Source of the DNA: Bemisia tabaci
Lineage: Eukaryota > Arthropoda > Insecta > Hemiptera > Aleyrodidae
NCBI RefSeq assembly: GCF_918797505.1
Contig: NC_092798.1
Location: 6,461,501 to 6,525,500 of the forward strand
Direction: 5' to 3'
DNA: 64,000 bases
The notes below the pieces were generated by a model. It saw only the letters and a list, made by a program, of their open reading frames with translations, was not told the DNA's origin and made no database searches. Below are positions 9,732-21,451 of the stretch, piece by piece; within the stretch, counting starts at the first letter, position 1; every line of letters begins with the position of its first letter. Both the position numbers and the translations under genes were made by a program.

Positions 9732-10060
9732 GTTTCCTAATTTTAAGGAAATGGGTTTCTTCGATCAACATCACATAGATCCTTAAATTGAGGAAACAGG
9801 AAATGCTATGCCCGTTTCCTAATTTTAAGGAAACTGATCTCTTCAAACGACACTCCATGGATTCTTCAATTCAGGAAACGGCTTTGCTTCTCTCCGTTTC
9901 CTAATTCTAAGGAAACAGGGTTCTTCGATCAACACCACATGGATCCTTAAATTTAGGACACAGAAGCGATTCCCTCGTTTCCTAATTTTAAGGAAACAGT
10001 TTTCCCGTTTCAAGTATCCGTTAGTCTGTTTCAAGAAAACGTATACGTGGTTCAAGAAAG
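9732..10060. repeat. 82-bp tandem array built on a palindrome
   Basis: Units start at about 9732, 9814, 9896 and 9977, each opening with the near-palindrome GTTTCCTAATTTTAAGGAAA and containing CACATGGATCCTTAAATT-like words. The spacing is 82, 82 and 81 bp. Flanking sequence to about 10190 holds further decayed pieces. Confidence 0.85.
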
Positions 10061-10757
10061 CATGGTTTTCTTAACTCAACACAATTTTGTTACCTTGGAT
10101 CGAGATAACTGTTGGCTTGTTCCAAGCTAACACCGTGTTGAAATTAGGAAACTTTTTAAGGATACATGTTTCCTTAAATTTAGGATTTTTTTAAAAAATA
10201 CTTAAAATTTACGTACAGTATTGAAATTTACTGAGTTATTTTTCTTTAAAGTTCACAATTTTTTTGTGGGAGGCAAAAAATATTTGCTATTCCGAGAGAT
10301 TTTTTAAATAAATATAAAGAAGCAACATTTTTACATCACTGTTACCGATTGCGCAGGTTCCTATTTGCTAAATGCGATCCACATGTTTCTCAACCAAAAT
10401 TTGCCATAAAATACGATTCGCGCAACGAACATTACTGAAATTGACCCCTAATCAAGATATTTAATGTTCCTACGTAGAGACAAATTTCAACACAAGAGTT
10501 AGGTTAATAGGGGAAATAAAACACAAAATAAACGTAGCCTTTGGTTGACAATTTCAAGAGAAAACTCCGGCTAGTTTTCTGAAAGAAATTCAATAAAAAA
10601 CGAGTGGTGAATACCAAAGTCGCAATCTAAGGAATGCATTATCCTGGTCTCTCCATTGGTTTCTGCGCTAAATTCACCACAAATTGTAATAAAATCAACA
10701 AAAATTTGTGTTAGTTTGTGTTGCATCTCTTAAGAACACAAATATTTTTTATCAGTG

Positions 10758-11694
10758 CGCCCTAGTAAAAATTGGCGATAGGAGCTGCGTTTCAAAATAC
10801 CATAGGAGTTTTTATAGCCGACTAAAGGAGGTTATTGAAAATCATATAGCTGGCTGTAGAAAGCGGAGCAAATCATATAGCCGGGCTATACGAAGCTATA
10901 AAAAAGTAAACGATCGGGCTATAGTTCCTATCGCCGGGCTTTACACTTTATCGCCATTGGCTATAAAAGGCTATAAGAAATTGTGTAGAAATTCGTGTGC
11001 TTTGGAAATCATTAAGTTTGATACGGAACTACCTTAATATTTACAAAACACACATTATATTTTCCTTTATTACATATTTTTTTTCATCATTTAAAATGAG
11101 AATTATCCGTACAGAGTGTGCAAACATTTCAAAATCATGAGTTGGAAAACGCTGACTCCGCAAGATTAAATATTAGAGCCTAACACAAAGCGGAGCGGCG
11201 ACGCACTGGCGCCTACAAACCTAACAGGGATACTTCACGCATTGCGCAATGCGTGAAGTATCCCTGTTAGGTTTGTAGGCGCTAATGCGCGTTTCGCGCT
11301 CTCTGCCCGCCCGCCGCGCCGCAGCGTGCCACGGCGTCTGAAGCAACTATTTCGCACCAGAGGTATTGCACAGTATCATAAGAAATTGAAGGCGCTCCAA
11401 CATATTAAGAATGACAGGCATCCTTCAAAAGTACGGAGCTTTCCTCGCAAAATAAATCAAGATACTAGGGCACAAAAAGAGAGCGGTAGTCCAAAAACTA
11501 ACTAAGTCCTAGTATCCGTATTTAGTAACGTTTAGCATTAAATTTATCGTCTGGCTGTTGCTTAATCGCAATCGGCTATAAAATGCTATAAGAAATTGTG
11601 TAGCCGGCTATAGAAGCTATTGGAAATCTTACAGCCGGCTGTAGGTCTATAGTATTTTGGAACACAGATTCTACTGCCAATTTTTACCAGGGTG
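10758..11694. mobile_element. Inner TIR element with CACCCTGGTAAAAATTGG ends
   Basis: The left end reads CGCCCTAGTAAAAATTGGCG and the inverted right end CACCCTGGTAAAAATTGGCA, continuing into a shared CAAAATAC block. Between them lie many GGCTATAA/TATAGCC words in both orientations. The ORF at 10708-11037 is composed of these repeats and is not considered a gene. Family not assigned; no clear target duplication seen. Confidence 0.7.
11209..11282. repeat. Perfect 74-bp palindrome without spacer
   Basis: Two 37-bp arms meet at GCATTGC/GCAATGC with no loop. Each arm opens GCGCCTACAAACCTAACAGG and ends in ATACTTCACGCATTGC. The arm words GCGCCTACAA and ATACTTCACGCATTGC also occur in the internal tandem repeats of the hAT elements at 15973-16861 and 46073-46745. 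Confidence 0.95.
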
Positions 11695-11985
11695 TAGACG
11701 TGCGCTTTCAAACCTCTCGCTCTGGAAAACGAAATGTTCCACGTGAGTCTGGGTCAAATCGCTACCATGACAGTCTCTGCGGTATGAAAAGTTTGCAGCC
11801 TCAATTTTGACGCTGTGACTCAGGGAAAATTGTTCACACTTTGAAGAATAAAGGGTAGGAAAGGAACACTTCGCTATGTAAAATCGTTAATATCTCAGAC
11901 TAAGATTCTTGGTCAGGAGTTGATTTCATTTATATCTGATGCGGAAATCATGTTCTAAGTGAAAATCTGGCTAAGAATGTAAATG

Positions 11986-12818
11986 CTTAAATTCGTACCT
12001 TGTTAATGGTCCATTTGCACTGAAGAGTGGCGGTTTGCGGGCTGCGAATCGGTTCTCTAGATCACCCTGAATCGACCGGAGAGTATCGATTCGATTCAAT
12101 GATCGGTTCCGAAGAAAATATTTTTTGGAAGGTCGATTTAACAGATTCGATAAACACAGCAGTTAAAGATCTGTCGAAAAAAATGTTGGTTTGCCATTTC
12201 TTATAGTTAAAACACACGTACTTTCGTTACTAAGGTATTCTCCCCCTTTCTCTGTGCTTTTAGAATTTCATAATTTTAAGGTTATTGCGCGAAAGTGTCA
12301 TTTCTGTAATTTGGAAGAAAACAGATATAATTTGGAAAATCGCACGGAGAAACATGATAGAAACGATTCTTAAATTTTTCTTTTGAGATACCAAACAAAG
12401 TTTTCCGTCAAAAAATAAAATTAAAATTTTTTCGACGCAATTCGATTTGTATGAAACCTCCTAAAAAAGTTTCCACCCTAGGGCCGTTTTTTCGTGATTA
12501 GTCACATTCCAATATTGCACTGCACTCCACCGTAAGGATGAACAATTATTTTGTTTTTTTATCAACTGACGAAGGCTGAGTTTTCAGCCGAAACATTTTG
12601 GTGCCATTTGCGTGAAAAAAGCCGTGTTACGCGCTCTTTCGAATTCTGTATTATTGTACATCTTGTTACTGACTGCGAAGCATCCAACATATCTCACGGA
12701 AGAACAAATGATAAAAAAAAAATCTTAAACAATATCGCATAGTATGAATAACATACTTCCAGCTAAAATAATATTTATAATTTTATGTTCCGAATGCCTT
12801 TCTAGTCAACAAATCAAA
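11986..12818. other. AT-rich sequence 3' of paralogue B, no gene recognised
   Basis: No conserved ORF is visible. The part next to 12818 is the 3' flank of paralogue B; no clear AATAAA was found close to the stop codon, and no poly(A)-like tract marks a retrocopy. Confidence 0.4.
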
Positions 12819-13595
12819 TCAACTTAAAACACAACACATAGGCTCCGTCTTCCACCGCAAAGCCCTCCCAAAACACCCAAAATTAACGTCATGGTTCAGG
12901 TCAATCTTCGGGAAATCCTTAAATTTACCCCCGCGCCCATTCGTAAACACGAATTGGCCAGACGACACCTCCTCTGGTGTAACCGTCTCCAGCGACGTGG
13001 CCATCGGACAGGCACTCAAGAACCACAATCTCGGTCGTCGCGCGTGGAGGATGTAACCCCACCAATGGGACACGCTGCAGGAGCAAGAATGATAAGGGAT
13101 GCATCGGTCGACGAGCCTTTCCGCTAGGGCCACGCGCATTCGCCGGGTACGCTCATCCGGGTTATCCCCCCGGAGCTTCCGTAGCTGCCACCCGGAGGAA
13201 ATTTCTGACGCGGTGTTGAAGCGGGTCAGTGTGATGGTCGCCTGGAAAGGACAGATGAATTTCTCCATTGCGGATAAATCGCCGTTGTCCAAGATGAGGA
13301 CTTTGTCCAACCACGGGTGGAGGAACACGAAACCAGGTTGAAGTTCACCGGTTTCTTGAAGCTGTTCGATCCATCGGTATCCTGTTTTTAGTGAGGGTTT
13401 GACTTTGTTAATCGGTGATGCATCCCTGATTGCTACGTTCTGTGTTGCTGCGCTGAACACTCCTGTGGTTTGGTCTAGGAGCAGAGGACAGCAAATGAAT
13501 AGGAAGTAAACAATGAGTGAAAATTGGCATGGATCGATGGCTGAACTTGGAGGGCGAATATTTCGATTACGGTGATTTAGGGTGTCTACTCTCAT
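12819..13595 (-). CDS. Paralogue B, uninterrupted gene of the secreted orphan family
   Basis: An ATG-started 258-codon frame has no introns between the leader and the stop. Residues 25-40 are strongly hydrophobic (SLIVYFLFICCPLLL), consistent with a signal peptide or anchor after a 24-residue polar start. Family motifs follow: GYRW at 72, LQPGFVFLHP at 85-94, CPFQ at 115-118, GWQL at 135-138, PYH at 167-169, HWW at 177-179, ACP at 195-197, F.FTNGR, DFP at 227-229 and CFG at 241-243. An alternative N-terminus is possible: an AG at 13542-13541 followed by phase-1 sequence mirrors the leader intron acceptors of A and C. Function is unknown; I infer secretion and disulfide bonding only. It lies between C and A in the same orientation, as a tandem array member. 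Confidence 0.8.
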   Translation of the reverse strand: MRVDTLNHRNRNIRPPSSAIDPCQFSLIVYFLFICCPLLLDQTTGVFSAATQNVAIRDASPINKVKPSLKTGYRWIEQLQETGELQPGFVFLHPWLDKVLILDNGDLSAMEKFICPFQATITLTRFNTASEISSGWQLRKLRGDNPDERTRRMRVALAERLVDRCIPYHSCSCSVSHWWGYILHARRPRLWFLSACPMATSLETVTPEEVSSGQFVFTNGRGGKFKDFPKIDLNHDVNFGCFGRALRWKTEPMCCVLS

Positions 13596-14430
13596 TTTAT
13601 TTTTTCGATAGAAATCGACTGTTTAGGGGTTGACTCATAAAAAAAACGCGGACGCTGAGGGGTGTGTGGGGATTTCTGAGAGGCAAATTGCTCTCAATAA
13701 GCACGATGGCTTAAGTTGAATTTACGAAAGTCTCAAATTCTTTCTTGGAACACCGGAAAAATTGCTGCACTCAAATACACTACACAGTTCAGCTATCTTA
13801 ATACATCGATTTTTTTATATATTTGATTTCGATTTCAGTTTTGTCTGATAAGCTAAGAGAATGAAGATGAAAGCGCAAACTTGTAAGTTGGTTTCAGGAA
13901 ATTCGCATGGCCTTCTTCAGACCGTTGCGAAAATCCTTTCACATAAATGCACTGAAAAATTATGTCGTTTGTATAAGTCGATTTTAATAAACTTCATTTC
14001 AACTGTTCTAATCTAAACCACGAAGATACACCGACACGAATGCTTGTTCGTCAAAATCTAAAGCGCCGCACTTATACCGATGGACCATTTTTAGGATCCA
14101 CACTCAAGAGCGCACGGTGGTTTTACATGAAATGTAAAAGTGGGTGCACTTTTTTCCTATGTCCTGAAGGACTAATGTATGTGACGATTTTCAGAATAAA
14201 AGGACTTTCCGCGTTGTTAAGTAAGGTAAAAAAAAATTTTAAAGCGTCATCGTCATTAGACTTTCATTAATTTCATTTCTCCTGAGAAGAAAAATGCTGC
14301 GACCCTGCTTGAAGTACTTGCTTTTAACGCATTTATGCAAAAAAGACTTATGTATCATTGAATTAAATCCAAAGGAATCGTATCCATAGGATTTGCGTGG
14401 TTAAATAATGTCTTTCAATTTAAAACGTAT
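13596..14430. other. 5' flank of paralogue B, no gene recognised
   Basis: This AT-rich stretch would contain the promoter and any leader exon of paralogue B. I could not identify a TATA box, initiator or exon with confidence. The ORF at 14040-14270 has no recognisable domain. Confidence 0.35.
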
Positions 14431-14591
14431 CAGTGGAGAGGCGGGAATGATCGATTATCGATACATCTCATTTGAAGCTGTGGTAAAGAATCGATTACTA
14501 AGAAGTTCGTCCCGAACATCCTGTTAATCGATCCTTTTCCATAGGTTTAAATGGCAGATAAATCGATATACCGCAATGCACGCGCGTACTG
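14431..14591. repeat. hAT-type MITE (ATCGAT family) copy
   Basis: CAGTGG...TACTG ends, ATCGATTATCGATA near the left and CGATATACCGC near the right. Flanks AAACGTAT and ATACGTAT (7 of 8 matching) look like an aged 8-bp target duplication. Confidence 0.85.
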
Positions 14592-15217
14592 ATACGTATG
14601 GGCATAGTGCATTTGAGCATAAGTACCACCATTTTTATTCGGTGCTACGATTTTTTCTGGTTTTTAAAAAAAATCACGTAGACCGCCTGTATGATAGTCC
14701 CTTTTTTTACGTGTGAATCTCGTTTTTAATGAGACATGACGTGCACTTCCATAAAGAGCGTCACAAGCAAAAGTGGTGCATTGTCATTGGCCTCGGTTTT
14801 CAATTTTTTCCTCCCAGGAAACTGTTTCATTCCAAAAAAAACATGTCACCTAAGCGCTGTATGTTACATTACCAATGGTATGACGCAGATATTCCAAAAA
14901 TAGGGAAAGATGAATGTTCAATAGAACGCGCACGATAGACCGTTTCACCGGATGATTAAGTAATGGATTTACGATGTTCTTGCATCGCACGGTGCCAAAT
15001 ACAAGTTGGTTGGTTTTTGAGGAATGGGCCTGTTGCAAACCTCAGCTACCAACCGCACCAGCGCGGCGCTCCACCCATATAACTCTATAAGGACATTCGC
15101 TTACTTCAGAGAGATTCCTCGAAAATATAAGATAACAAAAGTGGTTTTCTTTCATCTAGAGACATTCACAAAATGTCTAGTCAAAATTTCTCTCTCGATT
15201 TGTTCAAAGTTACAAGG
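14592..15217. other. No gene recognised
   Basis: AT-rich. The word AATGGGCCTGTTGCAAA at about 15023 recurs near 63720 and probably marks another dispersed repeat. No credible coding region. Confidence 0.35.
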
Positions 15218-15520
15218 CTAGTGCCGGCAGACTGATTGTTCAAATTGATAGACAAATATACATAGACCAAGGAGACCAACCGAGAATGGAGCACTTTCAT
15301 TGGTGGAAGCGGGTGGTTGCAATGGACAGAGGAGGTAAGTATTAGACAAACTAACAACGACAACCCGAGAGGGATCTTATTGTCAGTCCAGTATTTTCCT
15401 TTTAATCTGAAACAACCGCACCGATTCAACCAATAGGATCGTTGCTTCTCCTCCTTGTCTTCCTTATCTGTCACTTTGTCTATCGAGTTCAATAATCAGC
15501 TCGCAGTTGCTGGTAGTGCG
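15218..15520. repeat. MITE, TATAGACAAAG family
   Basis: The ends contain GCCGGCAGACTGATTGTTCA on the left and inverted GCAACTGCGAGCTGATTATT on the right, followed by inverted TGATAGACAAA words. Relatives are at 18320-18600 and 63299-63594. Confidence 0.7.
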
Positions 15521-15964
15521 GGGCTTAAGAATCTCGCTGTATATGATTAAAATGCCCATTTTTTTTCCAAAAGTGAGATTTTATCACCACTAAATTTTCA
15601 TTTGTAAGCCGTACAGAACTATAAAAAAAAAAATCACAAAAATTAAAATTGTTGGGGATCCAGTGGCAGGAGTTTATCCCTCTTGCCCCGCTATGTAAAA
15701 AAATTACGTAGTATATCATAATTTTTTAAAAAAAAAACGAATCCACTCATAACTCTTTATTGAGATTTCAGAATTCGTCGCCTCCTAATAAGGAACGTTT
15801 TAGGGTAGACCATTAATGCATGCGTTACAATCAAATGAGGATAATCGAAATGGAATCAAGACCTTGTCTACACGGTACGTTTTTATGGGATTTATCCCTC
15901 GGTAGAATTGCGGATTTTTTGGAGTAACCGTCTTTAACTCTCACGCTCTCGCGACAGGTATGCG
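15521..15964. other. No gene recognised
   Basis: AT-rich with short A and T runs. No domain, RNA or repeat structure recognised. Confidence 0.35.
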
Positions 15965-15972
15965 CGGAAAGA

Positions 15973-16861
15973 CAGGGCCGGATTAAGGGGGTGGCCACAT
16001 GGGCCGCGGCCCATGGCGGCAAATCTATAGGGGGCGACAAATTTTGCAATTTTTTTAAATGTAGGTATAAAAAAAATTCGGATTTAGAAAAAAAATTACA
16101 AACGAGAAAAGGCAACAAAATCTCTAATTTTCTGAGAGTATAGTAATTTCTACTTTTGTCGTCTTTCAGTGATACAAGAGACAGCACCTTTAATTAGTCG
16201 AGTTAAGAGAGAAACCAAACACGCAATTTGGCCTGGAACAGCGCGACTTACCTAGAGAGAAATGATGACGAGGACTTGAGATGAAAAGGAGAAGCCCTCG
16301 GCGCGGCGATCGGCATGCAAAACATATTAGCGCCTACAAGACTGCACAAATACTTCACGCATTGCATCAAACACAGTGCGGCAGTGCGGACAGCGTGAAA
16401 CGGATAGCGCCTACAAGAATGCATGAATACCTCACGCATTGCGGCAAACACAGTGTGATCAGCGTGAGACGCATAGCGCCTACAAGACTGCGTGAATACT
16501 TCACGCATTGCGTCAAACACAGTGCGGTCTGCGAGGCGCGGCGGCGGAAGTTAAAATCATTAATCCACATTTATGTTTGTTCTTTCATAATTTTTTCGTT
16601 CATTTCTTATGAATGGAAGGCCTTGTCCACACAGAGATAGGTACACGAAAATTAACTTTCGCGCAAATTTCCGTAAACTTTTGCTAGTAGTGTTGACAGG
16701 GCTTTCCCAAAAGTGTGTTCAACACCAGTAAACGCGTCTTGTGCACCCCCCCCCGCTGGCACGTTCATTTGATAATTCTCATTGATGTTTCAAAACGAAT
16801 GAGAAGGGGGCGGCAAATTATACTAGCGGCCGTGGGCGGCAAGTAGGTAATTCCGGCCCTG
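15973..16861. mobile_element. Non-autonomous hAT element with perfect 8-bp target duplication
   Basis: The ends are CAGGGCCGGATTAAGG and, inverted at the right, CAGGGCCGGAATTACC. The 8-bp duplication CGGAAAGA flanks it at 15965-15972 and 16862-16869. No transposase is encoded. Internally it carries three tandem units (16328, 16405, 16474) that start TAGCGCCTACAAG. The ORFs at 16248-16640 are frames through these units and are rejected as genes. A second copy is at 46073-46745. Confidence 0.9.
16328..16535. repeat. Internal tandem units of the hAT element
   Basis: Three units of 69-77 bp contain TAGCGCCTACAAGA, TGAATACTTCACGCATTGCG and CAAACACAGTG. Two units occur in the second copy near 46423 and 46508, and a mirrored version forms the 74-bp palindrome at 11209-11282. 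Confidence 0.85.
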
Positions 16862-16869
16862 CGGAAAGA

Positions 16870-17712
16870 GAAATTATAAAAATTGAGTATTTAACCGGAA
16901 TTGAGATAATAATTGAACACGGTTAATGACACTGGTCAACAAATTTCAACTATTTTAAATTTGCGATTTTCTCTGAAAAATGCAAATTTTCCCTAAAAAT
17001 GGAACTTTTTTCAAAGAAGAAACAATTTTCCGATAAACCTTGCTCGATGGAAAAAAGTAAGGCGATTTTCAGATTCAACAGTCAAAATTACATGAGATAA
17101 GATGATATCATGGTTTTGTATGCCTATTAAAGCTTCCTATCTGTTCCTAATATCGAGGTTTTCCGGACAAGTGCTCCTTTTTTCGCCCATGTTACACCGT
17201 GTAAAAAAACTCATCCGATCGTTCCGTCACAAAGGTTGGGAAAAATTGTTTTCTCAGGTGCGAGTGAAGTCAATTCCACTTTACTTTTTGCGGCTGAAGC
17301 CGAAAAAGATCTTCGAAAAGATCATCGTATACAGAGAATCCGGAAAAAGGATTTTTCTCTCGGAAAACCTCGATTGTTATGGAAACTTCCAATTTTTGCG
17401 AGGAAAATCGATCTGGACTAGCAAAACGGATGTCATTTTCGAAATAAGCCCTAAAAATATGGCTGGAATCAGATAATACATTGCAGGGAAATCGCAGAAC
17501 AGTGATGAAAAAGAGCCACGATCAAAGAAGTTTTTGTCGGCACAGGCTGGTGACGACTTAGGCTTTTTGAAATTTTGAGGTTTCATCACACTATTCTGAA
17601 TTCAGCTCCAAAAAAAATTATCACTCCAAAGAATTGTCGCGGTTTTCTTCCACTCCTCTGAGCGTGAAAAAAGACAATACATTTGTGCATGTGCTTCTGA
17701 TTCCAATGGTGT
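16870..17712. other. No gene recognised
   Basis: The ORF at 17102-17476 has no recognisable domain and overlaps other-frame ORFs of similar size. I see no splice or repeat signals that settle its status. Confidence 0.35.
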
Positions 17713-17987
17713 TTCGTGATTTGCGTCGAATCGATGAATAGGTCATTTAAACCAAGAGAAAAGTATCGATTGTCAGAGTATACCTTGAGAATCGATTCTG
17801 TAGAATGGCTTCAAATGAGAAAATACCGATAGTCGAACGATTTTCACTTTTCCACTGATTGTCATGCTTTGCGATGAATCGATTGATCTGCCATTTAAAC
17901 CCATGAAAAAACTCGACTGTCGAATTAAAGATTAATCTGAAAGGAACACCTTAATGATCGATTCTTCATCATTCTTCCGCGCACGCA
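17713..17987. repeat. Degenerate hAT-type MITE copies, ATCGAT family
   Basis: Two decayed stretches carry family words: GTCGAATCGATGAATAGGTC, AAGTATCGATTGTC and CTTCAAATGAGAAAATACCG, then GCTTTGCGATGAATCGATTG and ACCTTAATGATCGATTCTTC. Termini are too degraded for exact borders. Confidence 0.6.
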
Positions 17988-18319
17988 TACAATTGTAAGC
18001 AAAGAAAAAACGAGATGAATTTGATCTCACGTAATTTGTGTGAGAAACACAGAGAAAAGTCTGGGGGTGACCGAATTGTGAATTTTTATAAATCCCCCTC
18101 CCCCTCACAAAAGATGAAAAGCGATTCAGCGTTCAACTGTCTTAAAATCCAGTGGAGTAGGGGATTGTATGAAACCAGGTGATCTCCTCCATGAGTAGGA
18201 CTTGAAAACTGGGTTTTAAGATGTGTCAAATCGATCAGAAAAAAATAGAGCAAATTTTTGATGAAATTAAGTAGATTTGTGGAATACATAACAGCCAATG
18301 TCATCTCTGGAAAGACTAG

Positions 18320-18600
18320 CAACCTGTGGGCCGCTTTTAAAATTGATAGACACAGCGATAGACATAAAACACAGAGGCATAATAGGGCGATCATATTGGT
18401 TGAAGCAGGTGGCTACGATAGATAAAGGAGGTAGGTAATGGACCCACGGGAGGAGGGGAGACCCGATAGGACCGGAGGACCCGTCCTTAGTCTATAGGAA
18501 CCACCAATTTCAACCAATCGGATCGCTCGATACCTATACTCCCTATGTCTTCTTTGTCTATAGCTTCATCTATCAATTTAAAAAATCAGCCCGCAAAGGA
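18320..18600. repeat. MITE, TATAGACAAAG family
   Basis: Inverted arms carry AAAATTGATAGACACAGCGA on the left and TATAGCTTCATCTATCAATT on the right, with ATTGGTTGAAGCAGGTGGCT and CAACCAATCGGATCGCTCG as inner inverted matches. Relatives are at 15218-15520 and 63299-63594. Confidence 0.7.
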
Positions 18601-21451
18601 CAGTTCTTACACGATGGATCAGAACGGTCTCCTTGATCAAAAGTGGAGGAACTAGACTACACTCAAAATACATAGAATTTTTCATAGTAAAGGTCAGGAC
18701 AAAAAAAAATCACTTTAAATTTGGACTCACCAGTTTTAAACAAGACAACTTTCGCGATCAACTTTCATCTCAAATCAAAATTTTACACTGAATCCCACTA
18801 AGTGTCACGCAGATTTTATTGGTATGGATGTCTAGGGGTTACCACGAGTCACCGGACTATTCGCGGAACAGTCACATCCATCATCTCGTAGGATAGACGC
18901 ACGTACATTAAAAAAAAAATTGAAAAAAGGAAAAACTTGAGCTGAAAATAGCACAACGTCATGAAACTTGACGAAGACTGTGATTGAAAGCGTCCGTAAA
19001 AATTGATCGGGGATGGAAATCGTCCTTCAAAATTTGAGGTTTTGACTGTTTTTGCCGTGAGTGCTTGTCGATATTTGCGTTTCAGTAGGTCAGCTCTCCG
19101 GAAATGCGTAGTTTAATGATGTTTGAGGTGAGTTGTGTTTCTGTTCTCGTACGTGGTTATCACAAAAAACGAATTAACTGAACGCGCAGCACAAAATACC
19201 AATATATTAAGCGCTCAGCGCCGATAGGCGGCGCTTTTTGATTTCGACCTGCCACTAGAGCTCTAGTATACTAGTGCGCTCAAGCGATCAAATGGCGCAC
19301 CAACTCATCGATGCACGAAACGCCATTTTTACTTTTTTTTTTTTTGATTACCTCATTATGCCTCTGTGAATACGATTAAATGCAAATTAGCGTGAAAATA
19401 AATAACAGTCCTAAAACTCTCTTTGCTATGCGGTTATAGTTATCCTATAATTACTTCTGAAAGTTCAAGATTCGCGTTCTGTTTTCCGAAAACTTTTCCA
19501 CCGGTGATAACCTTATTCGGAGACCTTAGTAGAATTCGCCTACATCTAGGTTATGTGTCTTTGACCTAGGTACTGGAGAGTATTGCCATCCTTTTGCCCT
19601 TCTCTGATTGGTTCATGAGTTTTGGCGTCTTTGGCCCTCTTCTGGCTTAATAAGATCAATGTTCATTTTCTGTAGGTACATAGCCGCGATTCAGATTCAG
19701 ATGACACTACTCTCCCGTATTTGCTTCTCTCTCGCGTCTCGCTTACTCCTTTGTGTTTTCATATTTCGTCCATCTCCCTCCATCCATAATTAATTCCATA
19801 ATCCATCCGCCTCGTTTAAGATTGTGTTGTGAAATTTAAGATTGTGAAATTGTCTGAAATTTGAAGCATAATATTTGGAATTATTCAACGTATGTCGTGT
19901 CTTGTCTTCAGACTCGTTCTGCCCACCTCGTGAAGTTTGTGAAAGTTTCTGAAGTATAATGCTGTGAAATTATTTGACCAATTATCATGCTACCTCAGAG
20001 ACTGTTTTAGTGTTTTTGGGTTAATTAAAGTATGTCAGGTAGGAGATCTGCCATTTGCGATACATGCAAAATGCTTCATTATACTAGTGTACTACAGTTG
20101 TTCTCAAGCACCAATTACAACACGGTTTGCATTTTTATGCTGAATAGCATAGATAAACGACTGGAGCATTTTGCGCAGCTCAAGCGCAGGGATTTGTACC
20201 TTCGTAATTGTCACCACCTCATCGCTGCAAATTATGAAAAGGACCGCTCGAGTGTATCCTTGATCATAGAATATCTGTTATTCTCAAAGCGATGTCGTCA
20301 TCACATCCCTGTCAGTTCACAACTTCTAATTATTGAGTTTAACTAGGTGTCAAAAAATCTGAGATATCTGAAGTAGCAGAAAATTGTGTACTTTCAAAGT
20401 CTAAGATTTTTTGCGGCACCGACAGTTTCATAAATCTTCCTTATAACACTCTACTCTGAAACCGCTACATTCTACCTCTCACATTGCTCCATAACAAAGG
20501 TATGTGTTAGCCTCTTATTTGTACTAAAAATTCTAGGTTTCATGACTCATTTACTCATTCACTCTCTGGTGAATTTGGTTCCGTCAGATTCATTGCAAGA
20601 CACCTTATGTGTTATCTCCGCAGACCTAACACAGGCATTTGAACGCTCAATGAGAGCAAAATTTCAACTGGCCTGTTGTCTACTTTTCAGTAAAGAAGGT
20701 AAATAACCTTCCTTAAGGACTCGCTTTGAGACGATAAAACAAGGTTTCTCCATTACTTACCGTAAGACGATAATAAGTGTTCCACCAGACTGTGTAGGAG
20801 ATGAGGTTGAAAGTTACATCACCTCCATGTGTGAGGAAGTTTTCTTTCCTACAACCTGATTTTATGACTTACAATAACAAAAGATACTGCTTTCGCCTGG
20901 CATTTTTTCATGCGTCGCATCGTCTAATAAACGGGGACCTACATTTACTTGATTCCATGAATAGGTAAAATGGCTCAGAGAGAATTTCGTCGAATGATCA
21001 CTACGGCCATCTCTCATCCAGTTGGAGAACTTTTACTTACCTTTGATTAAAAAATTCATGAACCATAGAGTTTTTGGAAATTGAGTACACAATATTATTG
21101 TGAAAGATTTTTGAGGTTGAGTCTTTGTTTACATTCTCAAAGTATCAAAAGTTCTACAGTTTCATCGTGTTTCCTCCTAACTTTATCAGCTTATGAGCAA
21201 TGGCTCCTAATTTACTCAACTCCTCAGCAGGCCAAAACTCTATACCTCTACAGATACATATGAGAATCATGCGTTTCAACGAAACCTACGAGTCCTGCTT
21301 ATCATCACTCAGGAACCACCGATCTTTTCTGCAGGTGTCATGGACCATTCATGACAAATACTGTTGCAACAACCGTTATCCTAGGTACATATCTATGCAT
21401 AGTAATTCTAGTGATCAGCTCCATACTCACAATGTAATTTCTGTAAAATAC
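18601..21451. other. 2.9-kb stretch without recognised gene or repeat
   Basis: This is the longest stretch with few obvious transposon ends. A locally GC-rich patch near 19205-19330 contains GCGCTCAGCGCC and a CTAGTATACTAG palindrome. A 104-codon ATG ORF at 20032-20346 has an early CDTC pair but no domain I can name, and a possible GT donor lies 7 bp after its ATG. It could hide exons or a non-coding transcript; nothing here is strong enough to call. Confidence 0.35.

Larger units (their letters stand above)
10382..11985. mobile_element. TIR element interrupted by another TIR element
   Basis: The left arm (about 10382-10480) and the right arm (about 11890-11985) are inverted relatives, with words such as ATGTTTCTCAACCAAAATTT on the left. 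An uninterrupted copy of the same element is at 30575-31085, whose middle (TGAGTCAAATCGC, TTGACGC, TGACTCAG, GTTAGGAAAGGAAC) matches 11740-11865. The difference is accounted for by the insert at 10758-11694. Confidence 0.65.

Noticed and set aside
10708..11037. 109-codon plus-strand ORF
   Set aside because: Lies across the end of a TIR element and consists of its GGCTATA repeats.
11209..11282. Palindrome as a transcription terminator
   Set aside because: Eukaryotic context, no adjacent gene end, and the arm sequence belongs to a repeat family.
12038..12140. ATCGATTCGATTCAATGATCGG cluster as another hAT MITE copy
   Set aside because: ATCGAT words are present but the CAGTGGCG ends and TTCGC..GCGAA centre are missing.
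12891..13341. Plus-strand ORFs over paralogue B
   Set aside because: Antisense shadows of the 258-codon gene; no domain of their own.
12819..13595. Paralogue B as a retrogene
   Set aside because: Intron-free, but no poly(A) tract or target duplication was visible, so retrotransposition is possible but unsupported.
16248..16640. Overlapping ORFs of 90-119 codons on both strands
   Set aside because: Frames through tandem units of a hAT element; both strands are open because of the repeat composition.
20032..20346. 104-codon ORF as a gene
   Set aside because: No recognised domain, possible splice donor right after the ATG, and no partner exon found; kept only as a note.
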